Assembly (NCBI GenBank): GCA_035949055.1
Contig: DASZIO010000050.1
Location: 62,001-126,000, forward strand
DNA: 64,000 bases
From: Bog-756 sp035949055
GTDB taxonomy: Bacteria > Actinomycetota > Acidimicrobiia > Acidimicrobiales > RAAP-2
Direction of reading: 5' to 3'
Shown: positions 25,745 through 35,197 of the stretch, in pieces
Layout: each line of letters begins with the position of its first letter
Numbering within the stretch: position 1 is the stretch's first letter
Notes under the pieces: generated by a model
Told to the model about the DNA's origin: nothing
Seen by the model: the letters and a program-made list of their open reading frames with translations, nothing else
Databases searched by the model: none
Translations under genes and position numbers: made by a program

Positions 25745-28387
25745 ATGCACGAGGCAAGCCCGAGTGGGGAGGCCACGAGGCCGGAGGGGGGCGACGGGGT
25801 GGCGGTGTCCGACTTGGTGGCCGCGTCCGCCGACGGTTCGGCGGCCATCACGGCGGCGCGCGGTCCGTCCTCCCGCCGTCGTGGCGGCAGACGATGGCGG
25901 GCCATCATCTTCGCCCCGATGGGGGACGGTCGGACCAGGCGTCGGGGCAGCGACGCAATCCGTCTCGGCCTGGCCGCACTGGCCGTTCTGCTCTGCTGGG
26001 TGATGACCCGGGCAAATTCGTCAGCCGAACAGACCGTGGCCTCCACCATGGCTTCGGCGCCCGACGGGATCAGATGGCTGGTCAGCGTCGTCTGGTGGCT
26101 GGCCTCGATCGGGCTCATCGTCATCACCGGAGCCCTGGCCCTGATGTCGCGGCGTTGGTCGGTGGTACGCGACATCGGGCTCTCCGGTGTGGGTGCCTGG
26201 TTGCTCTCGTTGGTGCTGGCCTCGGTGTTGGGCTCGAGCGGCGGTCGACCACCCTCTTCGTCCTTGCTCCAGTTCGATGCGACGTTTCCCGTAGCCCTGG
26301 TGGCCGCGACTGTCGGGGTGGCCGTGGCGGCCCTCCCTTACCTCAGCCGTTGGGTTCAGCGGAGCCTCGAGGTGGCCATCGGGTTGCTGGCCGTGGCCAC
26401 GGTGGTCCACGGATCCGGGTTCCCGGTGGCGGTGCTGGCCAGTCTGGCCGCGGGATGGGGAACGGCGGCACTGGTGCGCCTCGTCTTCGGTTCACCCTTG
26501 GGCCTTCCGTCAACGGGGGAGGTCGCCCTGCTGCTCGGCGACCTCGACATCGCCATCGAGAACATCGCCCCCAACCCGCTCCAGGACTGGGGCGTCGGCC
26601 GCTTCTCCGGTCGGCTCGGTGGTTCCCGCATCGACGTGTCCGTCTACGGCCGTGACGCCTCCGACGCCCAGCTGCTGGCCAAGACATCCCGGTTCATCCT
26701 GTACCGCGACTCGGGACCGACCCTGGCCCTGACCCGACGACAGCAAGTCGAGCATGAGGCCTATCTCACGATGATGGCCGAACGGGCGGGAGTCCGCGTC
26801 CCCGAGGTGCTCGCGGCCGGACCGGCGGGCCCAGCCGGCGATGCGGTATTGGTGACCCGGCCTCCGGCCGGGGAGCCGCTGGTCAGCTTTGCGTCCTGCC
26901 TGGCACCGACGGACGAGGAGGACAGCACCGGCGACGGGGAAGGGGACCCGCCCGCCGCGGCGTCGGCGGTGGCGGGTCGGGGGAACGGCCGGCACGCCTC
27001 CCCCGTGCCGGCCGACGGCCGCGTCCTGGCCGAGGGCGCCATGGACAGCGTCTTCGGCCAACTGCGAACCCTCCGCGCCGCCGGCATCGCCCACGGCTCG
27101 CTCTCGATGCAGACGATCCTGGTGGACGACCGCGAGCGCGCCGGCTTCGTCGACTTCCGGGCCGCGTCCACCGTGGCTACCGCCGACCAGCTCAACCGCG
27201 ACGTGGCCGCGACCATGGCAGCCGTGGCCATGGTGGCCGGGCCCGAGCAAACCGTGGCCTCTGCACTTCGGGCACTGCCACCGGACGCCTTCGTTGCCGC
27301 TCTTCCGTATCTCCAGCGCGCCGCCCTCGATTCGGTGGCGTCGAGATCCTTGCGGGGCAAGAAGGCCATCCTCACCGCGCTGCGCGAACAGGGCGCGGCC
27401 GCAGCCGGGGTCGAGGTGCCGAAACTCATCGAACCCCGGCGGGTGAGCTGGGTCAGCCTGGCCATGGTCATCGGGACTCTCATCGGCGGGTGGGCGCTGA
27501 TCGGGGTCCTGATCAATGTCACCCAGTCCTGGAACACGATCACCGGGGCCGACTGGGGCTGGGTCGTGCTCGTGTTCGTGCTGGCCCAGGCGGCATACCC
27601 GGCCATCGCCGTCACCACGGTCGGATCGGTCACCGACCCCTTGCCCTACGGGCGAACCGTCGCCCTCGAGGTCGCCGACACCTTCGTGGCCCTGGCCGGC
27701 GGATCCATGGCGGTGCTGGCCACGAGGATCCGCTTCTTCCAGCAGGAGGGGTACACGCCTACGGTGGCGGTGAGCTCGGGCGTCCTGGCCAGCACGGCCA
27801 GTTGGATCGTGAAGGGAGCGGTGTTTCTCGTCGCCTTGCCGCTGGCGATCGGAAACCTGGACCTCGGTGAGCCGGCCAGCGACTCGAGTGGCAGCTCGCA
27901 CCTGGTCTGGCTCATCGTCATCGCGGTGGCGTTGGCGGGCGTGGCCCTCGGCCTGATCTTCGCCGTCCCGCGCTGGCGACGGATGGCAGCCCAGAAGATC
28001 CGGCCCAAGGCATCCGAGGTCTGGTCGCATCTGAAGCTCCTGGCCGGCCATCCCCGTAACCTGGTGGAGATCTTCGGCGGGAGCCTGGCCGCGCAGCTGT
28101 TCGTGGCCATGGCCCTCGGCGCTTCGCTGCACGCCTTCGGCGACCGGCTGAGCCTGGCCACTCTCATCGTTGTCCTCACCCTCGGCTCGATGCTCGGCGG
28201 GGTGTCGCCGGTGCCCGGTGGGATGGGCGTGGTCGAGGCTGGGATGATCATCGGGTTGACCGCGGCGGGTATCAACGAGTCGGATGCGGTGGCGGCGGTG
28301 TTCGTGCAGCGGCTGTTCACCGCCTACCTGCCTCCCATCTGGGGCTGGTTCGTGATGGTGTGGATGCGGCGCAAGGAATACCTCTGA
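25745..28387 (+). CDS. Multidomain membrane protein: helices, degenerate kinase-like domain, LPG-synthase-type membrane domain
   Basis: About 880 residues. Residues 55-250 hold about six membrane helices. Residues about 280-540 resemble an aminoglycoside-phosphotransferase/RIO-like kinase: the ATP-site region has RQQVEHEAYLTMMAERAGV, the catalytic loop reads HGSLSMQTIL and the metal site VDFRAAS. The HGD aspartate is thus replaced by serine, which suggests a pseudokinase. Residues about 560-870 are a polytopic lysylphosphatidylglycerol-synthase-type (UPF0104) domain with GGSMAVLATRIRFFQQEGYTP and SPVPGGMGVVEAGMI. The last domain may flip or transport a lipid or polyprenyl substrate. No aminoacyltransferase domain is present, so lysyl-PG synthesis is unlikely. 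Confidence 0.75.
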   Translation: MHEASPSGEATRPEGGDGVAVSDLVAASADGSAAITAARGPSSRRRGGRRWRAIIFAPMGDGRTRRRGSDAIRLGLAALAVLLCWVMTRANSSAEQTVASTMASAPDGIRWLVSVVWWLASIGLIVITGALALMSRRWSVVRDIGLSGVGAWLLSLVLASVLGSSGGRPPSSSLLQFDATFPVALVAATVGVAVAALPYLSRWVQRSLEVAIGLLAVATVVHGSGFPVAVLASLAAGWGTAALVRLVFGSPLGLPSTGEVALLLGDLDIAIENIAPNPLQDWGVGRFSGRLGGSRIDVSVYGRDASDAQLLAKTSRFILYRDSGPTLALTRRQQVEHEAYLTMMAERAGVRVPEVLAAGPAGPAGDAVLVTRPPAGEPLVSFASCLAPTDEEDSTGDGEGDPPAAASAVAGRGNGRHASPVPADGRVLAEGAMDSVFGQLRTLRAAGIAHGSLSMQTILVDDRERAGFVDFRAASTVATADQLNRDVAATMAAVAMVAGPEQTVASALRALPPDAFVAALPYLQRAALDSVASRSLRGKKAILTALREQGAAAAGVEVPKLIEPRRVSWVSLAMVIGTLIGGWALIGVLINVTQSWNTITGADWGWVVLVFVLAQAAYPAIAVTTVGSVTDPLPYGRTVALEVADTFVALAGGSMAVLATRIRFFQQEGYTPTVAVSSGVLASTASWIVKGAVFLVALPLAIGNLDLGEPASDSSGSSHLVWLIVIAVALAGVALGLIFAVPRWRRMAAQKIRPKASEVWSHLKLLAGHPRNLVEIFGGSLAAQLFVAMALGASLHAFGDRLSLATLIVVLTLGSMLGGVSPVPGGMGVVEAGMIIGLTAAGINESDAVAAVFVQRLFTAYLPPIWGWFVMVWMRRKEYL

Positions 28388-28394
28388 CGCACCC

Positions 28395-29057
28395 TCAGGC
28401 GGCTTCCGGCCCGGCCCGGTGCAGGCCCGGATAAGCGCGCAAGGCACCCAGCCGCCCCAGCCGGCCGACGTTGACCCCCACGTCGGCGGCCCGCAGCATG
28501 ACGAGGTCGCCCCGGCTGTTCCCGTAGCACCAGATCCGGACGGGTGCCTGGCCTGACGCTTCGATCCAGAGCCGGAGGCGACGAAGCTTCTCCGCGCCGC
28601 GGCAGTTGGCGCCGTCGTAGCGTCCGGTCACGCTGCCGTCAGCGGCCACCTCCAATCGGGTGGCGATCACCCCGTCGACCCCGAGACAGTCGGCCGCCTC
28701 TCGCACGTAGACCTCGGGCGAGGCCGATACGACCACCACCCGGTCACCTCGCTTCCGGTGCCAGTCGAGTCGGTCCCCGACGTCGGCCCGGAGATGTCGG
28801 CTCACGTGTTCCCTCCCGTAGCCGGCCGCCACCGCTTCGAGCCGTTCGATCGTGGTGCCGCCCATGACCCGCTGGAACAGTCGTTCCTTGGTCCGGTCGG
28901 CCGAATCCCCGCCGACCAGCGCGGCATGGGCCAGCTGCGGGGCCAGTGCGAGTGACGACACAACCACCGCCGGTCGCCCGGCCAGCGCCGAGAGAAAGCC
29001 GAAGACGCTCCCGCCGTGGGTGAGTGTCCCGTCGTAGTCGAATGCGGCGACGTCCAC
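28395..29057 (-). CDS. HAD-IB family phosphatase (SerB-like)
   Basis: A 220-residue HAD hydrolase. Motif I is FDYDGTLT near residue 6, motif II VVVSASPEVYVREAA, motif III contains the lysine in GAEKLRRLRLW, and motif IV is YGNSRGDLVML. This is the HAD subfamily IB that includes phosphoserine phosphatase and similar phosphatases of lipids or small phosphates. The start is uncertain: GTG at 29057 or TTG at 29063. It converges on the preceding membrane protein gene with an 8-nt gap. Confidence 0.85.
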   Translation of the reverse strand: MDVAAFDYDGTLTHGGSVFGFLSALAGRPAVVVSSLALAPQLAHAALVGGDSADRTKERLFQRVMGGTTIERLEAVAAGYGREHVSRHLRADVGDRLDWHRKRGDRVVVVSASPEVYVREAADCLGVDGVIATRLEVAADGSVTGRYDGANCRGAEKLRRLRLWIEASGQAPVRIWCYGNSRGDLVMLRAADVGVNVGRLGRLGALRAYPGLHRAGPEAA

Positions 29058-29106
29058 CGTCAACTGTCCATAGTCAATCGATCACCGAACGAGTCGAGGT
29101 TCCCAC

Positions 29107-29889
29107 TCAAACGTCGGCCGGGTCGACGACCGTGCCGTGGCGGCCAGCGCCCGAGGCGAACCCGCGTGCACCGGCCGCCGCGTCGGGCGACGACAGGCTG
29201 TCGAGACCGAGGCGCAACTCGGTGCCCATGGCTTCTGCTTCGGGCTGTCCCCACTGGGCCAACGCCGACAAGCGGTCGTTACGCATGCAGGTTTGGGGCA
29301 ACGCCGCTAGGTGGTGACCCCAATCCACGGCTGTTTCCAGTGCACCTCCGCTCGGCACCACCCGGTTGACGAGCCCCATGGTCAACGCTTCTTCCGCGCC
29401 GACCTCACGACCACTCAAAATGAGATCGAGCGCCCTGCCGTGCCCGATGAGCCGGGGCAGCCGGACCGTGCCACCGTCGATGAGGGGTACGCCGAAACGG
29501 CGGCAGAAGACACCGAACGCGGCATCGACCGCGGCCACCCGGAGGTCGCACCAGATGGCCAATTCGAGGCCGCCGGCCACGGCGAAGCCCTCGACGGCCG
29601 CGATCACCGGCTTGGACAGCTGAAGGCGAGTCGGCCCCATGGGCCCGGGCCCGTCGACGGCCACCCGGAGAGGCCGGCCAACCGCGGCGGCCTTGAGATC
29701 GGCTCCGGCGCAGAACGTGCCGCCCGATCCGGTGAGGACGGCCACCGAGGCGGCGGCGTCCTCTTCGAAGGTCTGGAAGGCCTCGAGAAGGGCGGCGGCA
29801 GTCGGTGGGTCCACCGCGTTGCGCTGCTCGGGACGGTCGATCGTGACCACCGTCACCGGGCCGTCGACGGAGATGCGGACGGTCGTCAT
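29107..29889 (-). CDS. Enoyl-CoA hydratase/isomerase family protein
   Basis: A 260-residue crotonase-fold protein. The CoA/oxyanion-hole segments are SGGTFCAGADLKAAA and AVEGFAVAGGLELAIWCDLRVA, and FCRRFGVPLIDGGTVRLPRLIG follows. Catalytic glutamates are not certain: the usual second glutamate position reads DGGTVRL, so isomerase or other crotonase activity is possible. The ATG at 29889 is preceded by GGAGCCC; an in-frame ATG at 29901 is the alternative. It probably acts in fatty-acid or aromatic acyl-CoA breakdown. Confidence 0.85.
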   Translation of the reverse strand: MTTVRISVDGPVTVVTIDRPEQRNAVDPPTAAALLEAFQTFEEDAAASVAVLTGSGGTFCAGADLKAAAVGRPLRVAVDGPGPMGPTRLQLSKPVIAAVEGFAVAGGLELAIWCDLRVAAVDAAFGVFCRRFGVPLIDGGTVRLPRLIGHGRALDLILSGREVGAEEALTMGLVNRVVPSGGALETAVDWGHHLAALPQTCMRNDRLSALAQWGQPEAEAMGTELRLGLDSLSSPDAAAGARGFASGAGRHGTVVDPADV

Positions 29890-29971
29890 GGGCTCCAGCA
29901 TGGTGGACCCGACCGCTCACTGCCACGGGGGCACCCGAAGAAGGTGATGCCACGAAACTCGACCAACTCGG

Positions 29972-30000
29972 TCGACAATTGAACCGGATTCGTCTATCCT
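29972..30000 (+). promoter_or_regulatory. Promoter of the peroxiredoxin gene
   Basis: The -35-like TCGACA (29972-29977) and -10 TATCCT (29995-30000) are separated by 17 bp. Transcription should start near 30007, giving a leader of about 70 nt with the Shine-Dalgarno sequence AAGGAGC at 30067-30073. The leader holds no obvious hairpin or oxidative-stress operator that I can recognise. Confidence 0.55.
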
Positions 30001-30077
30001 GATGCCGCGGCGTGAACACGACCGCCGTCGGGTCCGCCCCGCGAACCAGCTCACAGCAAACACACCAAGGAGCAACC

Positions 30078-30713
30078 ATGGCAATCCGATTGGGCGACAC
30101 GGCCCCAGACTTCACTGCGGAGACCACCGAGGGCACGATCAATTTCTACGAGTATCTCGGGGACAGCTGGGGCGTGCTGTTCTCCCACCCGAAGGACTTC
30201 ACCCCGGTGTGCACCACGGAGCTGGGTGCCTTCTCGAAGGCCAAGGCCGAGTTCGACAAGCGGGACACCAAGCTCATCGGGCTCTCGGTCGACGACGTGA
30301 CCTCGCACGGCAAATGGGCCGGCGACATCCAGGAGACCCAGGGTCAGGCCCTCAATTTCCCGCTCATCGGCGATGAGGACCGCAAGGTGGCGGATCTCTA
30401 CGACATGATCCACCCCAACGCCAGCGATACCACTACGGTCCGGTCGGTGTTCATCATCGGGCCGGACAAGAAGGTGAAGCTCACCCTCACCTATCCGGCA
30501 TCGACCGGCCGCAACGTGAGCGAGATCCTTCGGGTCCTCGATTCGTTGCAGCTCACCAACGACTACAAGGTGGCAACTCCGGTCGACTGGACCGACGGCG
30601 ACGACGTGATCATCGTCCCCGCGGTCTCCGACGAGGAGGCCAAGGAGCGCTTCCCGAAGGGGTTCAAAGCCATCAAGCCCTATCTCCGGGTCACGCCCCA
30701 GCCCAACCGGTAG
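30078..30713 (+). CDS. 1-Cys peroxiredoxin (Prx6 type)
   Basis: A 211-residue peroxidase that reduces H2O2 and organic peroxides in the cytoplasm. The peroxidatic cysteine is Cys45 in FTPVCTTELG. The length and the C-terminal region (WTDGDDVIIVPAVSDEEA) are of the Prx6/AhpC-TSA long form. No resolving cysteine is visible in the C-terminus, hence 1-Cys. The ATG at 30078 has an ideal SD (AAGGAG), ruling out the in-frame upstream extension. It is monocistronic with its own promoter. Confidence 0.93.
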   Translation: MAIRLGDTAPDFTAETTEGTINFYEYLGDSWGVLFSHPKDFTPVCTTELGAFSKAKAEFDKRDTKLIGLSVDDVTSHGKWAGDIQETQGQALNFPLIGDEDRKVADLYDMIHPNASDTTTVRSVFIIGPDKKVKLTLTYPASTGRNVSEILRVLDSLQLTNDYKVATPVDWTDGDDVIIVPAVSDEEAKERFPKGFKAIKPYLRVTPQPNR

Positions 30714-30837
30714 GGCAGGGACCGCCCGCCGGAAAGGGGGCACGAACCTCTCGAGCGACCCGCACCCGACGCGACGTCGGGTCTGGCCCGCTGGGGCCGC
30801 GGCCCGGCGGGGAGTCCCACCGCGGACCCCGCCCTGC

Positions 30838-30843
30838 TAGCAT
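30838..30843 (+). promoter_or_regulatory. -10-like element for rpsO
   Basis: TAGCAT lies 62 nt before the rpsO ATG. No good -35 is visible. The leader between them could hold S15 autoregulatory structure, which I cannot confirm by eye. Confidence 0.35.
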
Positions 30844-30905
30844 GGGGAGGCCGGTGTGCCCCCCTCCCGGCTGTTCCAGCGGATCACAAGGTCGAATCCC
30901 ATTCC

Positions 30906-31163
30906 ATGCCAGACAAGCAGGCCACCATCGCCGAGCACCGGCTCCACGAGACGGACACCGGGTCGCCCGAGGTGCAGATCGCCGTACTGAGCGAGCGCAT
31001 CACCCATCTGACTGAGCATCTGAAGGTCCACAAGGGCGACCATCACACCCGCCGGGGCCTGCTCAAGCTGATCGGACGCCGTCGACGCCTGCTCGACTAC
31101 GTCCACGACAACGACGTCGAGCGCTACCGGGACATCATCGGTCGCCTCGGCCTCCGCCGGTAG
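30906..31163 (+). CDS. rpsO: 30S ribosomal protein S15
   Basis: An 85-residue protein, slightly shorter than E. coli S15 (89). It has the conserved HETDTGSPEVQIAVLSERI and HHTRRGLLKLIGRRRRLLDY. It binds the central domain of 16S rRNA at an early step of 30S assembly. It is followed by pnp, as in most bacteria, with a hairpin between them. Confidence 0.98.
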   Translation: MPDKQATIAEHRLHETDTGSPEVQIAVLSERITHLTEHLKVHKGDHHTRRGLLKLIGRRRRLLDYVHDNDVERYRDIIGRLGLRR

Positions 31164-31186
31164 GCGGACTACAGACAACAGTCGCC

Positions 31187-31208
31187 CCGCCCGGCCCCGG
31201 CCGGGCGG
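31187..31208 (+). terminator. GC-rich hairpin between rpsO and pnp (terminator or mRNA-processing stem)
   Basis: CCGCCCGGCC and GGCCGGGCGG are perfectly complementary 10-base arms around two bases (8-9 bp in practice), followed by TCGCAATTTCTCC with a short T run. It could end rpsO transcripts. In other bacteria the rpsO-pnp spacer carries an RNase III processing stem that controls pnp, so this is an alternative role. The remaining spacer to 31423 holds no recognisable gene. Confidence 0.5.
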
Positions 31209-31422
31209 TCGCAATTTCTCCATCGGCTCACCGCCGGTGGACACCGGTCGGCACGGTGCCGGCCGGCACATGGCGGCCGTCGACGACGACGGTCCGCCCG
31301 AAGAAGAGATTGGGCTCCAGTCGAGGTCAGTCACCAGTTGCCGATCACCCCTCCACGATGCAGGCGGTGTGGTCGACAACTGGGAGCTGGCTCGCGGGGT
31401 CCCCGAGCAACCAAGGAGCGTC

Positions 31423-33864
31423 ATGTCAGACGCCATAAGCGTGACGGCACCCATAAGCGGGACCGACCGAACACTTTCATTCGAAGCCGGCAAACTGGCT
31501 CAACTGGCCGACGGAGCCGTGCTGGCCCGGATCGGTGACACCGTGCTGCTGGCCACGGCCACCGCCGCCCGATCCGTTCGCGAGGGGGCCGACTTCTTCC
31601 CGCTGACCGTCGACATCGAGGAGCGGGCCTACGCCGCCGGGAAGATCCCCGGATCGTTCTTCCGACGGGAGGGGAAGGCTTCCGACCAGGCCATCCTGAC
31701 CTGCCGGCTCATCGACCGACCGCTTCGTCCTTCGTTCCCCAAGGGCTTCCGCAACGAGGTCCATGTGGTGGGCACCATCTTCGGCGCCGACCAGGTCAAC
31801 CCGCACGACGTCCTGGCCATCAACGCCGCCTCGGCCGCCCTCATGATCTCGGGGATCCCCTTCGAGGGCCCGATCGGCGCGGTGCGGGTGGCCTACACCA
31901 CCGACGGGCGATGGGTCCCCCATCCCACATTCCAGGAAGGCGACGAGTCCACGTTCGAGCTGGTGGTGGCGGGAAGGGCCTTGACCGAAGCCGATGACGC
32001 CGAGATCGCCATCATGATGGTGGAGGCCGGTGGCTCGGAGCGTTCGTTCCAGTACTACGAGGAGGGTGCCCCCCAGGTCACCGAGGAAGTCTTGGCCGAC
32101 GGGCTCGAGGCCGCCAAGACCTGGATACGCGAATCGATCCTGCTGCAGCGTCAGCTGGTGGAGGCATATGTCGCCGCCAGGGGACCGATCCAGCCCATCG
32201 AATACTCGACGTCCTCCGATTACGGCGACGACGTGTGGGAGCGGGTCGTGGCGGAGGGTACCGACGCCGTGTCCGCCGCCAACCTGATCGTGGCCAAGGC
32301 CGAGCGCAACGCCGCTCTGTCCGAGGCTACCGAGCACATCGTCTCCTCTCTCACCGGCTCATTCCCCGATCGCGAAGGCGAGATCAAGGCGGCCGTTCGG
32401 GGCCTGACGAAAAAACTGGTCCGCAAGCGGATCGTGGAGGAGGGCGTCCGCATCGACGGGCGGACCACCACGGAGATCCGGCCCCTCTCCGCCGAAGTCG
32501 ACCTGTTCCCGACGGCGCACGGTTCGGCCCTCTTCCAGCGGGGCGAGACCCAGGTCCTCAACGTGACGACCCTCGGCATGCCGAGGATGAATCAGCTGCT
32601 CGACACCATCACCCCCGATGATCACAAGCGCTACATGCACCACTACAACTTCCCCCCCTTCTCCACCGGCGAGACCGGGTTCATGCGGGGGCCGAAGCGC
32701 CGCGAGATCGGGCACGGGTTGCTGGCCGAGCGCGCCCTGCTCCCGGTGGTTCCCTACGAGGAGGACTTCCCCTACACGCTGCGACTCGTCTCGGACGTGC
32801 TGGCCTCCAACGGCTCGACGTCCATGGCGTCGGTGTGCGGCTCGACCCTTTCGATGATGGCCGCCGGCGTGCCCTTGAGAGCGCCGGTAGCGGGGATCGC
32901 CATGGGCCTGGTCTCCGAGGACGGGGAGTACGTGACCCTCACCGACATCCTCGGCGCCGAGGACGCCTTCGGCGACATGGACTTCAAGGTGGCCGGGACA
33001 AGGGACGTGGTCACCGCGCTGCAACTGGACACAAAGATCGACGGCCTGCCTCTCGACGTGCTGACCAAGGCCTTGCTCCAGGCCAAGGATGCCCGCCTCA
33101 CCATTCTCGACGTCATGGCCGGCGCCATTCCGAAGCCTCGGGACGAAGTAGCCGAGTCGGCCCCGAAGATCGTTTCCTTCGAGATACCGATGGACAAGAT
33201 CGGGGAGGTCATCGGGCCCAAGGGCAAGGTCATCAACGCCCTGCAGCAGGAGACAGGTGCCGACATCGCCGTGGACGACGACGGGATGGTCGGCACGGTG
33301 ACCATCGGCGCCAAGGACGGGTCGGCCGTCGAGGAGGCCCGCCGGCGCATCGCCACCATCCTGGACCCGCCGTTGGCCGAGGTCGGGGGCATCTACGAGG
33401 GCAAGGTGGTGAACATCACCAAGTTCGGAGCCTTCGTCAACATCCTCCCCGGGCGGGACGGGCTGCTCCACATCTCCAAGATCGGTCAGGGCAAGCGCAT
33501 CGACCGGGTGGAGGACGTGCTCGAACTCGGTCAGCCGGTGGAAGTGAGAGTCGACGACATCGATCCGCAGGGGAAGGTCTCCCTGTCGTTGGCGGGTGAC
33601 GCGCCGGCTGCTGGGTCGACAGGCGACGGCGCCGCCGACGGTGCACGCAGCCGTGCTCGCCGCGACTCCGATTCGGGGGATCGCTCCGATCACCGCCGTC
33701 CGGCCGGGTCCGACGCCCCGTCGGCGCCCACTGGGGCTGCCTCGTTCGAGGACGTGTTCGCAGAGGAGTTGGCCGAGGAGTTCGGCGATCTCGGGCCGGC
33801 CGTGGTCGAGTCATCCGATCGGGGGGGTGGTGGAGGCGGCCGGGGCGGTCGCCGGCGCCGTTGA
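31423..33864 (+). CDS. pnp: Polynucleotide phosphorylase
   Basis: An 813-residue 3'-5' phosphorolytic exoribonuclease and polymerase. It has two RNase PH cores (SFEAGKLAQLADGAV near residue 20; GRTTTEIRPLSAEVDLFPTAHGSALFQRGETQ near 350), a KH domain (KIGEVIGPKGKVINALQQET) and an S1 domain (YEGKVVNITKFGAFVNILPGRDGLLH). The C-terminal tail of about 80 residues is charged and glycine-rich (DRGGGGGGRGGRRRR), probably disordered. The ATG at 31423 has SD AAGGAGC, which excludes the longer open frame from 31237. It trims mRNA with RNase J, encoded downstream. Confidence 0.97.
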   Translation: MSDAISVTAPISGTDRTLSFEAGKLAQLADGAVLARIGDTVLLATATAARSVREGADFFPLTVDIEERAYAAGKIPGSFFRREGKASDQAILTCRLIDRPLRPSFPKGFRNEVHVVGTIFGADQVNPHDVLAINAASAALMISGIPFEGPIGAVRVAYTTDGRWVPHPTFQEGDESTFELVVAGRALTEADDAEIAIMMVEAGGSERSFQYYEEGAPQVTEEVLADGLEAAKTWIRESILLQRQLVEAYVAARGPIQPIEYSTSSDYGDDVWERVVAEGTDAVSAANLIVAKAERNAALSEATEHIVSSLTGSFPDREGEIKAAVRGLTKKLVRKRIVEEGVRIDGRTTTEIRPLSAEVDLFPTAHGSALFQRGETQVLNVTTLGMPRMNQLLDTITPDDHKRYMHHYNFPPFSTGETGFMRGPKRREIGHGLLAERALLPVVPYEEDFPYTLRLVSDVLASNGSTSMASVCGSTLSMMAAGVPLRAPVAGIAMGLVSEDGEYVTLTDILGAEDAFGDMDFKVAGTRDVVTALQLDTKIDGLPLDVLTKALLQAKDARLTILDVMAGAIPKPRDEVAESAPKIVSFEIPMDKIGEVIGPKGKVINALQQETGADIAVDDDGMVGTVTIGAKDGSAVEEARRRIATILDPPLAEVGGIYEGKVVNITKFGAFVNILPGRDGLLHISKIGQGKRIDRVEDVLELGQPVEVRVDDIDPQGKVSLSLAGDAPAAGSTGDGAADGARSRARRDSDSGDRSDHRRPAGSDAPSAPTGAASFEDVFAEELAEEFGDLGPAVVESSDRGGGGGGRGGRRRR

Positions 33865-33907
33865 GCGCGTCCGGTCCCCGCGGGCCCGGCGGTAAGGCCG
33901 CGGGCCG

Positions 33908-35164
33908 GTGATCCGCACCGAGGAACTGTCCGCCGGCCTCGCCCTGGCCACCGAAGAGATGGGTGACGCGCGCTCGGTCTGTATCGGGTTCTGGGTCGGG
34001 ACCGGAGCGCGGGACGAGGAGGCGAGCGAAGCGGGAGCCTCGCATTTCCTCGAGCACCTGCTCTTCAAGGGCACCGTCGACCGTTCGGCGTCCGCCATCG
34101 CCGAATCCGTCGACGAGGTCGGGGGCGACTTCAACGCCTTCACCACCAAGGAGTACACGTCGTTCTACATCAGGATGCTGGCCGAGCACCTCCCGCTCGG
34201 CTTGGACATCCTCTGCGACATCATGTGGCAACCGGCCCTCCGGCCGCAGGACCTCGAGGCCGAACGCCAGGTCATTCTCGACGAGATCCTCATGCACGCC
34301 GACGAGCCCGCCGATCAAGCCTCCGAGCAGAGCGCCGCCCTCCTCTTCCCCCGCCACGCGCTCGGCCGTGAAGTTCTCGGCACCGAGGAGTCGGTCAGAC
34401 GGATGAACGCGGCGCGGATCAGCGAGTTCTTCGATGCCCACTATCGGCCTCGCAACATGGTCGTGGCGGTGGCCGGCGACCTCCAGCACGAGTCGGTGGT
34501 CGAGGGGCTCGAGTCGAGGTTCTCCGGGTCATCGGGAGGCACCAGCCCCGAACGCCGGGCCCCGGACGACAAGGTGGAGCCCATCGGCGTGATCCGTCGG
34601 CCAACCGAGCAGGCGCACGTCGTCCTGGCCATGAGGTCGGTCGATCGCTTCGACGAGCGACGTTACGCCCTGGCAGTGCTCAATCATGTGCTGGGTGGAG
34701 GGCTGTCGAGCCGACTCTTCCAGGAGATACGCGAGCGCCGGGGACTGGCCTACTCGGTGTGGTCCGAACGCGCCGCGTTTCACGACGCCGGGTCGGTGAG
34801 CGTCGGCATCGGGACCGCTCCCGAGCACGTGACCGAGGTGCTCGACATCGTGACCGCCGAGCTGGCCCGTCTCGGCGAGGAGGGGATCACCGAACGCGAG
34901 CTGGCGATCGCCAAGGGGAACCTGCGGGCCGAGTCCCTACTGGCCTGCGAGGACTCAGGGGCCAGGATGAGTCGCATCGGTGCCGGCCTCTTGCTCCATG
35001 GCGAGGTGCTCTCCGTCGACGAGGTGCTGGCCCGGGTGGAGCGGGTGACACTCGTCGACGTGGCGGGAGTGGCGGCAGCCCTGGTGGCGGCGCCGCGGGC
35101 GTTGTCGGTGGTCGGGCCCTTCGACGAGTCCGACTTCGACGCGCACTCGTTGCATCTCGGGTAA
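33908..35164 (+). CDS. M16 family zinc metallopeptidase (PepR/processing-peptidase-like)
   Basis: A 418-residue peptidase. The inverted zinc motif HFLEH is at residues 46-50, and the third ligand glutamate is in the region of ERQVILDEI. The C-terminal half has the second M16 domain with GGGLSSRLFQEIRERRGLAYSVWS, including the conserved R-Y pair. It is related to mitochondrial processing peptidase; in actinobacteria it usually follows pnp, as here. Substrates are unknown. GTG start, 43 nt after pnp. Confidence 0.9.
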   Translation: MIRTEELSAGLALATEEMGDARSVCIGFWVGTGARDEEASEAGASHFLEHLLFKGTVDRSASAIAESVDEVGGDFNAFTTKEYTSFYIRMLAEHLPLGLDILCDIMWQPALRPQDLEAERQVILDEILMHADEPADQASEQSAALLFPRHALGREVLGTEESVRRMNAARISEFFDAHYRPRNMVVAVAGDLQHESVVEGLESRFSGSSGGTSPERRAPDDKVEPIGVIRRPTEQAHVVLAMRSVDRFDERRYALAVLNHVLGGGLSSRLFQEIRERRGLAYSVWSERAAFHDAGSVSVGIGTAPEHVTEVLDIVTAELARLGEEGITERELAIAKGNLRAESLLACEDSGARMSRIGAGLLLHGEVLSVDEVLARVERVTLVDVAGVAAALVAAPRALSVVGPFDESDFDAHSLHLG

Positions 35165-35197
35165 CCCGCATCACGGGTACCCCGGACCGGTCGCCGG

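Noticed and set aside
30781..30837. GC-rich imperfect hairpin downstream of the peroxiredoxin gene as its terminator.
   Set aside because: The stem has a mismatch and bulge, and no T run follows; hairpins of this quality arise often in such GC-rich DNA.
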